Shown here: positions 4,800 to 10,124 of the stretch, in pieces | Numbering within the stretch: position 1 is the first letter of the stretch | How the letters are laid out: each line of letters starts with the position of its first letter | Source: Candidatus Berkelbacteria bacterium | GTDB taxonomy: Bacteria; Patescibacteriota; UBA1384; VFKW01 | DNA: 10,124 bases | NCBI GenBank assembly: GCA_009885355.1 | Contig: VFKW01000132.1 | Span: forward strand, 1-10,124 | Reading direction: 5' to 3' | The notes under the pieces: model-generated | Databases searched by the model: none | Told to the model about the DNA's origin: nothing | The model's input: only the letters and a program-made list of their open reading frames with translations | Program-made: the position numbers and the translations under genes

Positions 4800-4828
4800 A
4801 TTGTAGCATACATTTATTAATTTGTCAA
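4800..4828 (-). promoter_or_regulatory. Strong sigma70-type promoter for the minus-strand array
   Basis: On the minus strand TTGACA (4828-4823) and TACAAT (4805-4800) are separated by exactly 17 bases. This is the best promoter match noticed in the window. Transcription would begin near 4793 and run left into the array, giving about 1.26 kb of untranslated leader before the GTG at 3535. TTGTC (4822-4826) and GACAA (4837-4841) form an inverted repeat overlapping the -35 box. Confidence 0.7.
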
Positions 4829-4842
4829 GAGCCTGCGACAAT

Positions 4843-4882
4843 ATTAGTATTTAGTATATAGTATTAAGTATTAAGTATTCTG
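4843..4882. repeat. AT-rich TAGTATT tandem repeat between divergent promoters
   Basis: About six imperfect TAGTAT(T/A) units lie between the array promoter and the TrmB-family gene's promoter. Non-coding. Confidence 0.55.
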
Positions 4883-4940
4883 CTATAATTATCAGGTAAA
4901 ACGTTTACTTTTACTGGTTAATATAACTTTTATGTATTTA

Positions 4941-4966
4941 TTATTGTCACGATATCTTGACAATAA
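4941..4966. promoter_or_regulatory. Perfect 9-bp inverted repeat, candidate operator
   Basis: TTATTGTCA (4941-4949) and TGACAATAA (4958-4966) are perfect inverted copies with an 8-base spacer. The right half overlaps the -35 box of the downstream regulator gene. A related, less perfect repeat overlaps the array promoter. Binding by the TrmB-like protein is inferred only from position. Confidence 0.5.
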
Positions 4967-4985
4967 TTGTATGATTTGAGATAGT
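4957..4985 (+). promoter_or_regulatory. Probable promoter of the TrmB-family gene
   Basis: TTGACA (4957-4962) is followed after 17 bases by GATAGT (4980-4985), a moderate -10 match. The start would be near 4992, giving a leader of about 45 bases that contains the CACGCTAAAGCGTG hairpin (4995-5008) just before the ribosome site GGAGGT (5025-5030). Confidence 0.5.
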
Positions 4986-4993
4986 GTATTTAT

Positions 4994-5016
4994 AGCACGC
5001 TAAAGCGTGGGCTACG
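4994..5016 (+). repeat. GCACGCTAAAGCGTGGGCTAC repeat hairpin
   Basis: This is the third member of the CTAAAG-loop palindrome family (see 3953-3973 and 4002-4022), here in the 5' leader of the regulator gene. Confidence 0.6.
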
Positions 5017-5035
5017 GTAAATATGGAGGTGAATT

Positions 5036-5788
5036 ATGTTGGAAATTTTGAAGAGAATCGGTCTGAGCGATGCGGAATTGCTCATTTATGAGGCGCTTTT
5101 GAATTATGGGGAATTGTCAGCCGGGCAAATCATCGAGAAAACAAAATTGAAACGTGGGGATAGTTACAATAAAATCTATGATCTTATCAAAAAAGGCCTT
5201 GTTGAGGAGTTTAACAAGGGTAAAATCAAGGGTTTCAGGTTGGAACACCCAAATAAAGTGCAAGAATACATCGAAAAGCGCGAGAATGAGCTGGAAGCGA
5301 CCAGACGAGAGGTAGCCGCTATTATGCCAAATTTGGTCTCTACGTTCAATCTGGCCTACCACAAGCCTGGTGTGAAGTATTTTGAGGGCATGGATGGACT
5401 GAAAAATTTGATGCATGACTCATTGAAGGCTCAGACTGAAATTTTATCTTATGTTGATTTGGAGGCGGTCAGCAAAATTATACCTGATCTTAATCAATGG
5501 TATGTGAAGCAAAGAGCAAAAAGGGGAGTGGGTAAGCGGATTATTGTAACTGATTCGATAAAGAACAGAGAATTTTTTGATAAATTGGCAAAAGAAGTCA
5601 CTGATGTGCGCTATTTAAGTTTCCGTTTACCAAATTTTCAAACTGTGATGCAGATATATGATAACAAGGTGACTTATCAGACACTGAAAGAAAATGCGAT
5701 GATAGGGGTTGTGATCGAGGATAGTAGTATTTCCTCGATGCATAAAGGACTCTTTGAGTTCACTTGGAGTATGGCGGAGGCAAAATAG
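5036..5788 (+). CDS. TrmB-family transcriptional regulator
   Basis: This is a 250-residue DNA-binding regulator. Residues 1-70 form the TrmB-type winged helix: IGLSDAELLIYEALLNYG, then LSAGQIIEKTKLKRGDSYNK as recognition region, then LIKKGLVEEF leading into the wing. Residues 75-100 are a charged helix likely to be a dimerising coiled coil. Residues 110-250 (KYFEGMDGLKNLMHD onward) match the C-terminal effector/PLD-like region found in bacterial TrmB-like proteins. No sugar-binding residues can be assigned. GGAGGT precedes the ATG at a good distance. The gene is divergent from the hairpin-rich array, with similar inverted repeats at both promoters, so control of the array and of itself is plausible. 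The base composition is like that of the house genes rather than the array. Confidence 0.85.
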   Translation: MLEILKRIGLSDAELLIYEALLNYGELSAGQIIEKTKLKRGDSYNKIYDLIKKGLVEEFNKGKIKGFRLEHPNKVQEYIEKRENELEATRREVAAIMPNLVSTFNLAYHKPGVKYFEGMDGLKNLMHDSLKAQTEILSYVDLEAVSKIIPDLNQWYVKQRAKRGVGKRIIVTDSIKNREFFDKLAKEVTDVRYLSFRLPNFQTVMQIYDNKVTYQTLKENAMIGVVIEDSSISSMHKGLFEFTWSMAEAK

Positions 5789-5796
5789 TAGTTAGT

Positions 5797-5852
5797 CTCT
5801 CGACAAGCTCGAGATAAATAGTTAGTAGTTAGTAGTTAGTAGTTAGTAGTTC
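5797..5852. repeat. Short palindrome plus TAGTTAG tandem repeat between convergent genes
   Basis: CTCTCGACAAGCTCGAGA (5797-5814) is followed by about five units of a 7-base AGTTAGT repeat (5819-5852). The tandem repeat runs into the last codons of the minus-strand 1,020-residue gene and encodes its final residues (LLTTNY). The palindrome may serve as a terminator for either convergent gene, although T-runs are weak. Confidence 0.65.
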
Positions 5853-8800
5853 GGATGCCGCTACTTCTGTTGGGATTTTTTTCTCAAAACATAAATATAC
5901 ATTATTGGGATTCTCAGAATCGTTGAAATAGGCCGTCATAATATGATTGCCTTGACTTAATATTTGGTTTAATTCAAATAACATTTGATTTTGCTGATCT
6001 ACTTGGTCAAATTTTAGGATGATTTGGTTTTGATCTGGTTCATACTGGTTTGATTGATATTCGCTTTGTGCTTTTTGGTGGTTTGATATATATTGATATT
6101 CTGGGTTAAGCCCATCGTTGCGCTCCATATCCATGAGGAGGAAGGTCTCGCCTTGAGGGCTGGTTTCTTGCTTCAGGCCAGTTGCGACAAAGCCGAATTC
6201 TCCGATATAACGTTTGGCAATTGGGATAAATGGTGAAGCGTCAGCTTTGATCACGTGTGAGGCTGCTTCTTGGTTGAGATAAGTTCGAAGTGCAGCCTCG
6301 CCGATATGGGATCCGCGTGCTTCTTGTTTGATATTAAATGAGCCGGCATCAAGGCTGCCGTCAGAATTTGCATCAAATCGCTGGTAGCCGATAATTTCGT
6401 TGTTGAAGCGCATAATGTAAAATTTGCTATTTGGGTTGGAAAGACCATTATTTAGGTGCGATAAGGCATATTCAGTAATCGCTTGATTTTGACTTAACCA
6501 GTTGGTGATGAGAATTTGGCGCATGACATCTTTTTGTTCTTCGCTGATTTGATCAGGTGGTTGGGATTTAACTGAATAGTTTTGAAAGTCTTCAAGGGAG
6601 ATATTTTCGTTGTTATTTTTTAGAGTTTTGAAAGTCGTTGCAAAGAGTATTATTTCGGTGTTAATATCTTCTAATTCTGATAATACTTGTTCCGGTGTTT
6701 TTTCTGGCGTTTTGGCATAATTAACCAGTAAATCTTTGCCCTTTTTTAAGAGGTTTTGGATGATTTTTTCTTCTAGTTCTTGGTTGTATTCGGACTGATT
6801 GGCGAAATTTTCTTGGAGAAACGAACGTACTTGCTCGGTCGTGCCGGCGATTTCGGAGTATTTTGAAAAAATTGATTTAGCTGCTTCTGGCGGGAATTCT
6901 TCGGAAATTTTAAGGAGTATATCTGTAAAATTTTCATCACCAGAGGCAGATAAAAATGAATGAATAAATTCTTGACCAAATTGACCTTTTTTCAGAATAG
7001 TCTCTACTCTAGAGAATTCTTCAGGTTCGGCAGTGGTCATAAATTTCAAAAATTGAATTTGTGAATTCAGGTTTATTTCATCAAGTTTTATGCCTAATCT
7101 TGCTTCAAGATGATAGCGCATATCAGGTCGATGAAGATGTTGTATCAATAGAGATACTTCGTCTTTTTCATCTTGGACAGGATTGGCTTGTTTATCCTTT
7201 GGAAGTTCTTCATAAGGTTTAAAATCTAATATGGGTAAATCTGATTTCTCTTGGTTGTAAATTTTTTCGATCTCTTGTTGTAGATCTGCAGAGAATTGCT
7301 CTGCTTTTTTGGTTAATTTCATAAGTAGTGCATTCATCGAGGAAATATCAGGTATAACCGATTCTATTTTTTGGGCGTAGAATTTCTCATTTTTTTCTTT
7401 AGCCTTATTCCAATTTATTTCATATTGTTTTTCATAGCTTTTACATTTTGTCATAAAATCGAGTTGTGCTTGTGTAACCTCACGGCCAAACTTTTCTAAA
7501 ATATTAATTGAATGTACCAGGTCTTCAATTTTCTTTTCGACTAATTTCGAATATCCTAGGTCTTTAAGATGTCGTAATTCTTCGGCTAGATCTGCTGGAT
7601 AACCTGTTAATTCAAGTTGATCTATCTGGCCGAGGACAAATTCGGTATATTCTTGGAGAATTTCTAAATTTTCTTCTTCAGCCTTCTGGTAAGATTGTGC
7701 ATCATTTGTGTGTATCTCTTCAAGTGCTAGTCGTATTACTTCTTGATTTGATATCAATTTTTGCCAATCTTTTTCGGATAGAACATTTGATATTTCACTC
7801 CATTTTTCTGCTGTTTGTTCTATTTTCTGACCGTAATGAGGATTTAGAATCTGGTGGCTGATATAACTAATTATATCTTTCAGATATATTGATCTTTTTA
7901 GGTTTTCAGGTGTGATTTCTTCTATTAATCTTTCAAAATTTGATGAACTATTTATCATGCCTACTTCTGGAATTTCGGTAGATGGATCTATTTTTGAATA
8001 ATATTGTGGTTTGTAACGGCCATCTACAGCCGAAAAACAATCTTTGGCAACTTTTATTATTTTATAACCGAGAAGTGGAGGATTGGTTATGATTCTTTTT
8101 TCCCAATGCTCATTTTGCTCGTCTGAATATGTATTTATTTCTTCAGATGGATCAGGTTCATAGGTACCAGGTATAGGATCATTTTCCTGACGAAGTATCC
8201 TGCCTATTTTATAATCTGTAATTTTTGTGGCATATGAAAGAATTGGTTTTTGTTCACTGGCGATCATTTTTTCACTTATATCCTTTAATCGGAATAAGGT
8301 ACGATCTGCATATCCGGCACTTAGAACAGCTTGAGTAATTTTATCAATCAAGGCAAGATAGTCTAATTTTACTAAATCCGATTCATCTTTGTATTTCTCG
8401 TCTAATTGTAATATTTCATCATTGTGGGTAAATTCCATTACATAAGCCAAGTGTTCAAATAATATTGAGCTAATCCTGTTAATTGCCGGATTTTGTCGGT
8501 TGTATATCGCACAGTTTCTGAATAAATCATCCCAGTTTAAATAATCTGTCATATTGGGTGAGCTGCTAAAAAGCATCTCTATATGAGCGATAGATTGTTT
8601 TAGCTGTTTTTCATCTTGGTTTTGTAATTGGTCTTTCAAATATATTAATAATTCTTCAAAAAATTTATTTGCAAATTGGGACATTGTTAAGCTGTTTTCA
8701 GGATCAATGTCATCATGAATATTTTGTTCAAATCGAGAATATTGATTTTCGTCATTAGAGTCACCATAATAGGTGTGATCGATTAATACTTCCGTGTCAG

Positions 8801-8891
8801 TTTGAGATATATCTTCAAAAAATCGACTAAATCTATGGTTTATTTGAGGCTCTTTTTCGTTTAATATAGGTTTTTCTAGCTCATTTTTCAT
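5829..8891 (-). CDS. Large orphan protein (1,020 residues) with GNAT-like acetyltransferase domain near the C-terminus
   Basis: Most of this protein is unrecognised. It is hydrophilic, rich in Glu, Gln, Asn and Lys, and largely helical, with no signal peptide or membrane segment. Helical, coiled-coil-like stretches lie around residues 380-560. Residues about 820-915 resemble a GNAT fold: FYIMRFNNEIIGYQRF as the beta strands, QEARGSHIGEAAL as the acetyl-CoA pyrophosphate loop (QxxRGxxIG form), then a helix and GFVATG near the end. The donor and target are unknown. The ATG at 8891 has no ribosome site, but TACAAT ends six bases before it, which suggests a leaderless transcript. The final residues are encoded by a 7-base tandem repeat, so the C-terminus may vary between strains. 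Large proteins with a GNAT tail occur in candidate-phyla genomes without tested function. The gene lacks the dense hairpins of the array. Confidence 0.75.
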   Translation of the reverse strand: MKNELEKPILNEKEPQINHRFSRFFEDISQTDTEVLIDHTYYGDSNDENQYSRFEQNIHDDIDPENSLTMSQFANKFFEELLIYLKDQLQNQDEKQLKQSIAHIEMLFSSSPNMTDYLNWDDLFRNCAIYNRQNPAINRISSILFEHLAYVMEFTHNDEILQLDEKYKDESDLVKLDYLALIDKITQAVLSAGYADRTLFRLKDISEKMIASEQKPILSYATKITDYKIGRILRQENDPIPGTYEPDPSEEINTYSDEQNEHWEKRIITNPPLLGYKIIKVAKDCFSAVDGRYKPQYYSKIDPSTEIPEVGMINSSSNFERLIEEITPENLKRSIYLKDIISYISHQILNPHYGQKIEQTAEKWSEISNVLSEKDWQKLISNQEVIRLALEEIHTNDAQSYQKAEEENLEILQEYTEFVLGQIDQLELTGYPADLAEELRHLKDLGYSKLVEKKIEDLVHSINILEKFGREVTQAQLDFMTKCKSYEKQYEINWNKAKEKNEKFYAQKIESVIPDISSMNALLMKLTKKAEQFSADLQQEIEKIYNQEKSDLPILDFKPYEELPKDKQANPVQDEKDEVSLLIQHLHRPDMRYHLEARLGIKLDEINLNSQIQFLKFMTTAEPEEFSRVETILKKGQFGQEFIHSFLSASGDENFTDILLKISEEFPPEAAKSIFSKYSEIAGTTEQVRSFLQENFANQSEYNQELEEKIIQNLLKKGKDLLVNYAKTPEKTPEQVLSELEDINTEIILFATTFKTLKNNNENISLEDFQNYSVKSQPPDQISEEQKDVMRQILITNWLSQNQAITEYALSHLNNGLSNPNSKFYIMRFNNEIIGYQRFDANSDGSLDAGSFNIKQEARGSHIGEAALRTYLNQEAASHVIKADASPFIPIAKRYIGEFGFVATGLKQETSPQGETFLLMDMERNDGLNPEYQYISNHQKAQSEYQSNQYEPDQNQIILKFDQVDQQNQMLFELNQILSQGNHIMTAYFNDSENPNNVYLCFEKKIPTEVAASELLTTNY

Positions 8892-8897
8892 AATTTA

Positions 8898-8903
8898 ATT
8901 GTA
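8898..8903 (-). promoter_or_regulatory. Possible -10 box for a leaderless transcript
   Basis: TACAAT (minus strand, 8903-8898) ends six bases before the ATG of the 1,020-residue gene, which has no Shine-Dalgarno sequence. No convincing -35 box was found at 17 bases. TTGTCA lies 25 bases upstream, too far to be ideal. Confidence 0.35.
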
Positions 8904-8927
8904 ACATATATTTATAATCGACTATAG

Positions 8928-8956
8928 TTGACAATAATAATATTTCGGATTAAACT
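8928..8956 (+). promoter_or_regulatory. Probable promoter of the Rrf2/iron-sulfur genes
   Basis: TTGACA (8928-8933) and TAAACT (8951-8956) are 17 bases apart. The predicted start near 8963 gives a leader of about 130 bases containing GC-rich hairpins. It is divergent from the 1,020-residue gene. Confidence 0.5.
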
Positions 8957-8988
8957 GTAACTAGATTGGTAACAGATTGCGGAGCAAT

Positions 8989-9076
8989 AAGCTAGCCACC
9001 GCCGGCTGGCGGGGTCCCGCTGCGGCGGGATAAGCTTGTAAGAATTAAGAGAACATTGCTTCGTGCCTCGCAATGA
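8989..9076 (+). repeat. GC-rich hairpin cluster and ATTGCTTCGTGCC-type repeat in the Rrf2 leader
   Basis: AAGCT (8989-8993) and AGCTT (9033-9037) enclose two hairpins, CCGCC/GGCGG (8999-9012) and TCCCGC/GCGGGA (9015-9030). A second palindrome, CATTGC...GCAATG with a following ACG (about 9054-9076), resembles a short repeat common in bacterial genomes. They are likely inserted repeats. Effects on expression of the regulator are possible but unproven. Confidence 0.55.
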
Positions 9077-9096
9077 CGTGATAGGGAGAAGAACAG

Positions 9097-9531
9097 GTGA
9101 AATTTAGTAAAAAAGCTCAATATGCGGTTATTTTGTGCAGTGAACTGGCGTTTTTTGATAAGAATCGATCACTTCGTGAGATTGCCGAGCATTGTCAGAT
9201 TTCTTATGCTTTTTTGCGTAAAGTGGCGCATTTGTTGGCTGAGGCGAAAATTGTGACAGGGGAAGAGGGTAAAGGCGGGGGATATAGATTGGCTAAACCT
9301 GTTGATGAGATCACTTTACGTGAGATTTTGGTGGCTGCAGGGGAGTCAATGATTCAGTTACCTTGTTGTGATGGCAGTAAAGATTGTGCATCTTCGGCAG
9401 TTTGTCCGAGAAATTCGATCTTGTTTACATTGCAATCGGCGATAGATGAGATGTTTGGGAACTTGACGCTGGATAGGCTGCTAAAGGGTGAATCAAGTTG
9501 TATGGGGCTTTGGAAAGCTCGTAAGCAATAA
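9097..9531 (+). CDS. Rrf2-family regulator, IscR-like, with three-cysteine cluster motif
   Basis: This 144-residue winged-helix regulator starts at GTG, eight bases after GGGAG (9084-9088). Residues 1-65 carry the Rrf2 helix-turn-helix: KFSKKAQYAVILCSELA, LREIAEHCQISYAFLRKV, then the wing with GGGYRLAKP. Residues about 89-101 give Cys-x5-Cys-x5-Cys (CDGSKDCASSAVC), the spacing used by IscR to hold an iron-sulfur cluster. An extra Cys precedes the first. Downstream are an Nfu-like scaffold and a cysteine desulfurase, the usual IscR setting. It most likely senses cluster status and represses this cluster-building gene set, including itself. The gene symbol is withheld because other Rrf2 branches share the motif. 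Confidence 0.85.
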   Translation: MKFSKKAQYAVILCSELAFFDKNRSLREIAEHCQISYAFLRKVAHLLAEAKIVTGEEGKGGGYRLAKPVDEITLREILVAAGESMIQLPCCDGSKDCASSAVCPRNSILFTLQSAIDEMFGNLTLDRLLKGESSCMGLWKARKQ

Positions 9532-9648
9532 GCTGATAAGCTAATAAGATAATAAGAATATTGTTCGAGTGAGCGGAGGGAATCGAGAACTTCTCGACAA
9601 GCCCCAAAGGGGCCACCTAGTGGCTCGAAGAAGAAAGAAAGGAATAGT
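9532..9648. repeat. Intergenic repeats with interrupted TTCTCGA palindrome
   Basis: ATAAG-type tandem units (9528-9560) are followed by TTCTCGA (9591-9597) and TCGAAGAA (9625-9632). Within them sit two smaller hairpins, GCCCC/GGGGC (9601-9613) and GCCAC/GTGGC (9612-9624). It looks like the window's common TTCTCGACAAGCTCGAA palindrome with extra palindromic sequence in its loop. The ribosome site AAAGGA for the next gene follows. Confidence 0.6.
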
Positions 9649-9882
9649 ATGGAAAAAGTTGATTTTAAACAACAGGTTGGGGAAATAATTGAGAAGGTTC
9701 GTCCAAATCTTCAATCTGATGGTGGAGATGTCGAATTGGTTGAGGCTAAAGATGGGGTTGTAACTGTGCATTTGACTGGCGCTTGCAATGGCTGTCCGAT
9801 GGCTGGTTTAACCTTGAAAATGGGGATTGAAAAGATGCTGGTTGAACATGTGGATGGGTTTAAAGAACTAAAAAACATTTAA
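9649..9882 (+). CDS. Nfu/NifU C-terminal-domain iron-sulfur scaffold protein
   Basis: This 77-residue protein is a stand-alone NifU C-terminal (Nfu) domain. It has the family start VDFKQQVGEIIEKVRPNLQSDGGDVELVE and the cluster-binding CNGCPMA (Cys at about residues 46 and 49), followed by the usual helix (TLKMGIEKMLVE). Nfu proteins hold a 4Fe-4S cluster between two monomers and pass it to target enzymes in the cytosol. AAAGGA lies ahead of the ATG. The gene sits between the IscR-like regulator and a cysteine desulfurase, so the three likely serve one pathway. The length is normal for the single-domain form. Confidence 0.92.
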   Translation: MEKVDFKQQVGEIIEKVRPNLQSDGGDVELVEAKDGVVTVHLTGACNGCPMAGLTLKMGIEKMLVEHVDGFKELKNI

Positions 9883-9892
9883 ATGCCAATGT

Positions 9893-9992
9893 CAAATTTC
9901 CAATTTCAAATGTCAAATTAAAATTATATGACTAAATGTCAAATTTGAATTTTGAAATTTGGGTTTGATTAGAAATTAGGATTTTGACATTT
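9893..9992. repeat. AT-rich AATGTCAAAT repeats with inverted copy
   Basis: Repeats of AATGTCAAATT run through this spacer. AAATGTCAAA (about 9934-9943) has an inverted copy TTTTGACATTT (about 9982-9992), so the tract can fold. No gene. Confidence 0.55.
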
Positions 9993-10013
9993 GGTTTTTT
10001 ACAGGAGTGAGCT

Positions 10014-10124
10014 ATGAGCGAACTACGTGAGATATATTTAGATTATGCGGCTATTACTCCGATTGACTCCAGGGTTAGAAAAGCGATGGAGCCTTATTTG
10101 GGGGATGGTTTTGGTAATCCTTCG
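10014..10124 (+). CDS. Cysteine desulfurase, NifS/IscS type (5' part only)
   Basis: The first 37 residues begin MSELREIYLDYAAITPIDSRV and continue to a GNPS ending. YLDYAAxTP and the later GNPS are the N-terminal signature of class V aminotransferase-fold cysteine desulfurases, which take sulfur from cysteine using pyridoxal phosphate. AGGAG (10003-10007) precedes the ATG. The typical D-N-A-A-T/S-T form is seen here as DYAAIT. The catalytic lysine and cysteine lie beyond the window edge, so NifS versus IscS versus SufS cannot be settled. The sulfur would feed the Nfu scaffold upstream. Confidence 0.9.
   Translation, partial: MSELREIYLDYAAITPIDSRVRKAMEPYLGDGFGNPS

Noticed and set aside
1..4830. 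CRISPR array or retron
   Set aside because: The repeats are not regularly spaced with unique spacers, and no Cas gene or reverse transcriptase is seen.
147..10124. Alternative genetic code with TGA as glycine
   Set aside because: The credible genes stop at TAA or TAG and none uses TGA as stop, but no in-frame TGA was needed to extend any gene either. The sample is too small to decide.

Overview
The window looks like a chromosomal piece of a small-genome uncultured bacterium, most plausibly Candidate Phyla Radiation/Patescibacteria. This is inferred from AT-rich house genes, a 1,020-residue orphan protein, a TrmB-like regulator, and intergenic spaces full of short dispersed palindromes. No rRNA or tRNA gene was seen, and the phylum is not proven.

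Region 1 (about 1-4830, minus strand) is a GC-richer accessory array that reads leftward. Its genes are a 437-residue orphan protein (2222-3535), a 49-residue protein (1661-1810), a 151-residue protein (1143-1598), a doubtful 59-codon frame (555-734) and a 126-residue orphan protein (147-527). The 151-residue protein resembles the DUF1874/STIV-B116 family, which includes the anti-CRISPR ring nuclease AcrIII-1, and it carries an extra C-terminal zinc ribbon. The most striking property of the array is that its DNA is packed with short inverted repeats. Nearly every stretch of 50-100 bases in coding and non-coding parts can fold into a local stem-loop, often with 8-17 perfect base pairs and a 3-7 base loop. 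The cistrons are separated by copies of a composite structured module. Paired positions differ between copies in a compensating way, which suggests that the RNA fold is maintained. A near-consensus minus-strand promoter at 4800-4828 would give a leader of about 1.26 kb before the first gene. That leader is itself structured and may contain a separate RNA.

Region 2 (about 4830-5788, plus strand) has a TrmB-family regulator gene divergent from the array. Similar inverted repeats, with TTGTC and GACAA half-sites, lie at both promoters, so this protein may control the array and itself.

Region 3 (5829-8891, minus strand) is one AT-rich gene for a 1,020-residue protein of unknown role with a GNAT-like acetyltransferase domain near its C-terminus. 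It is convergent with the TrmB gene and is not hairpin-rich.

Region 4 (8928-10124, plus strand) is an iron-sulfur cluster assembly cluster. It holds an IscR-like Rrf2 regulator, an Nfu/NifU C-terminal-domain scaffold protein and the first 37 codons of a NifS/IscS-type cysteine desulfurase cut by the window edge.

The candidate new system is the hairpin-saturated array with its repeated structured inter-cistron module and ring-nuclease-like gene. One speculative reading is a mobile or defence-related element whose transcripts are deliberately structured. The sequence shows the structure, but not its purpose.
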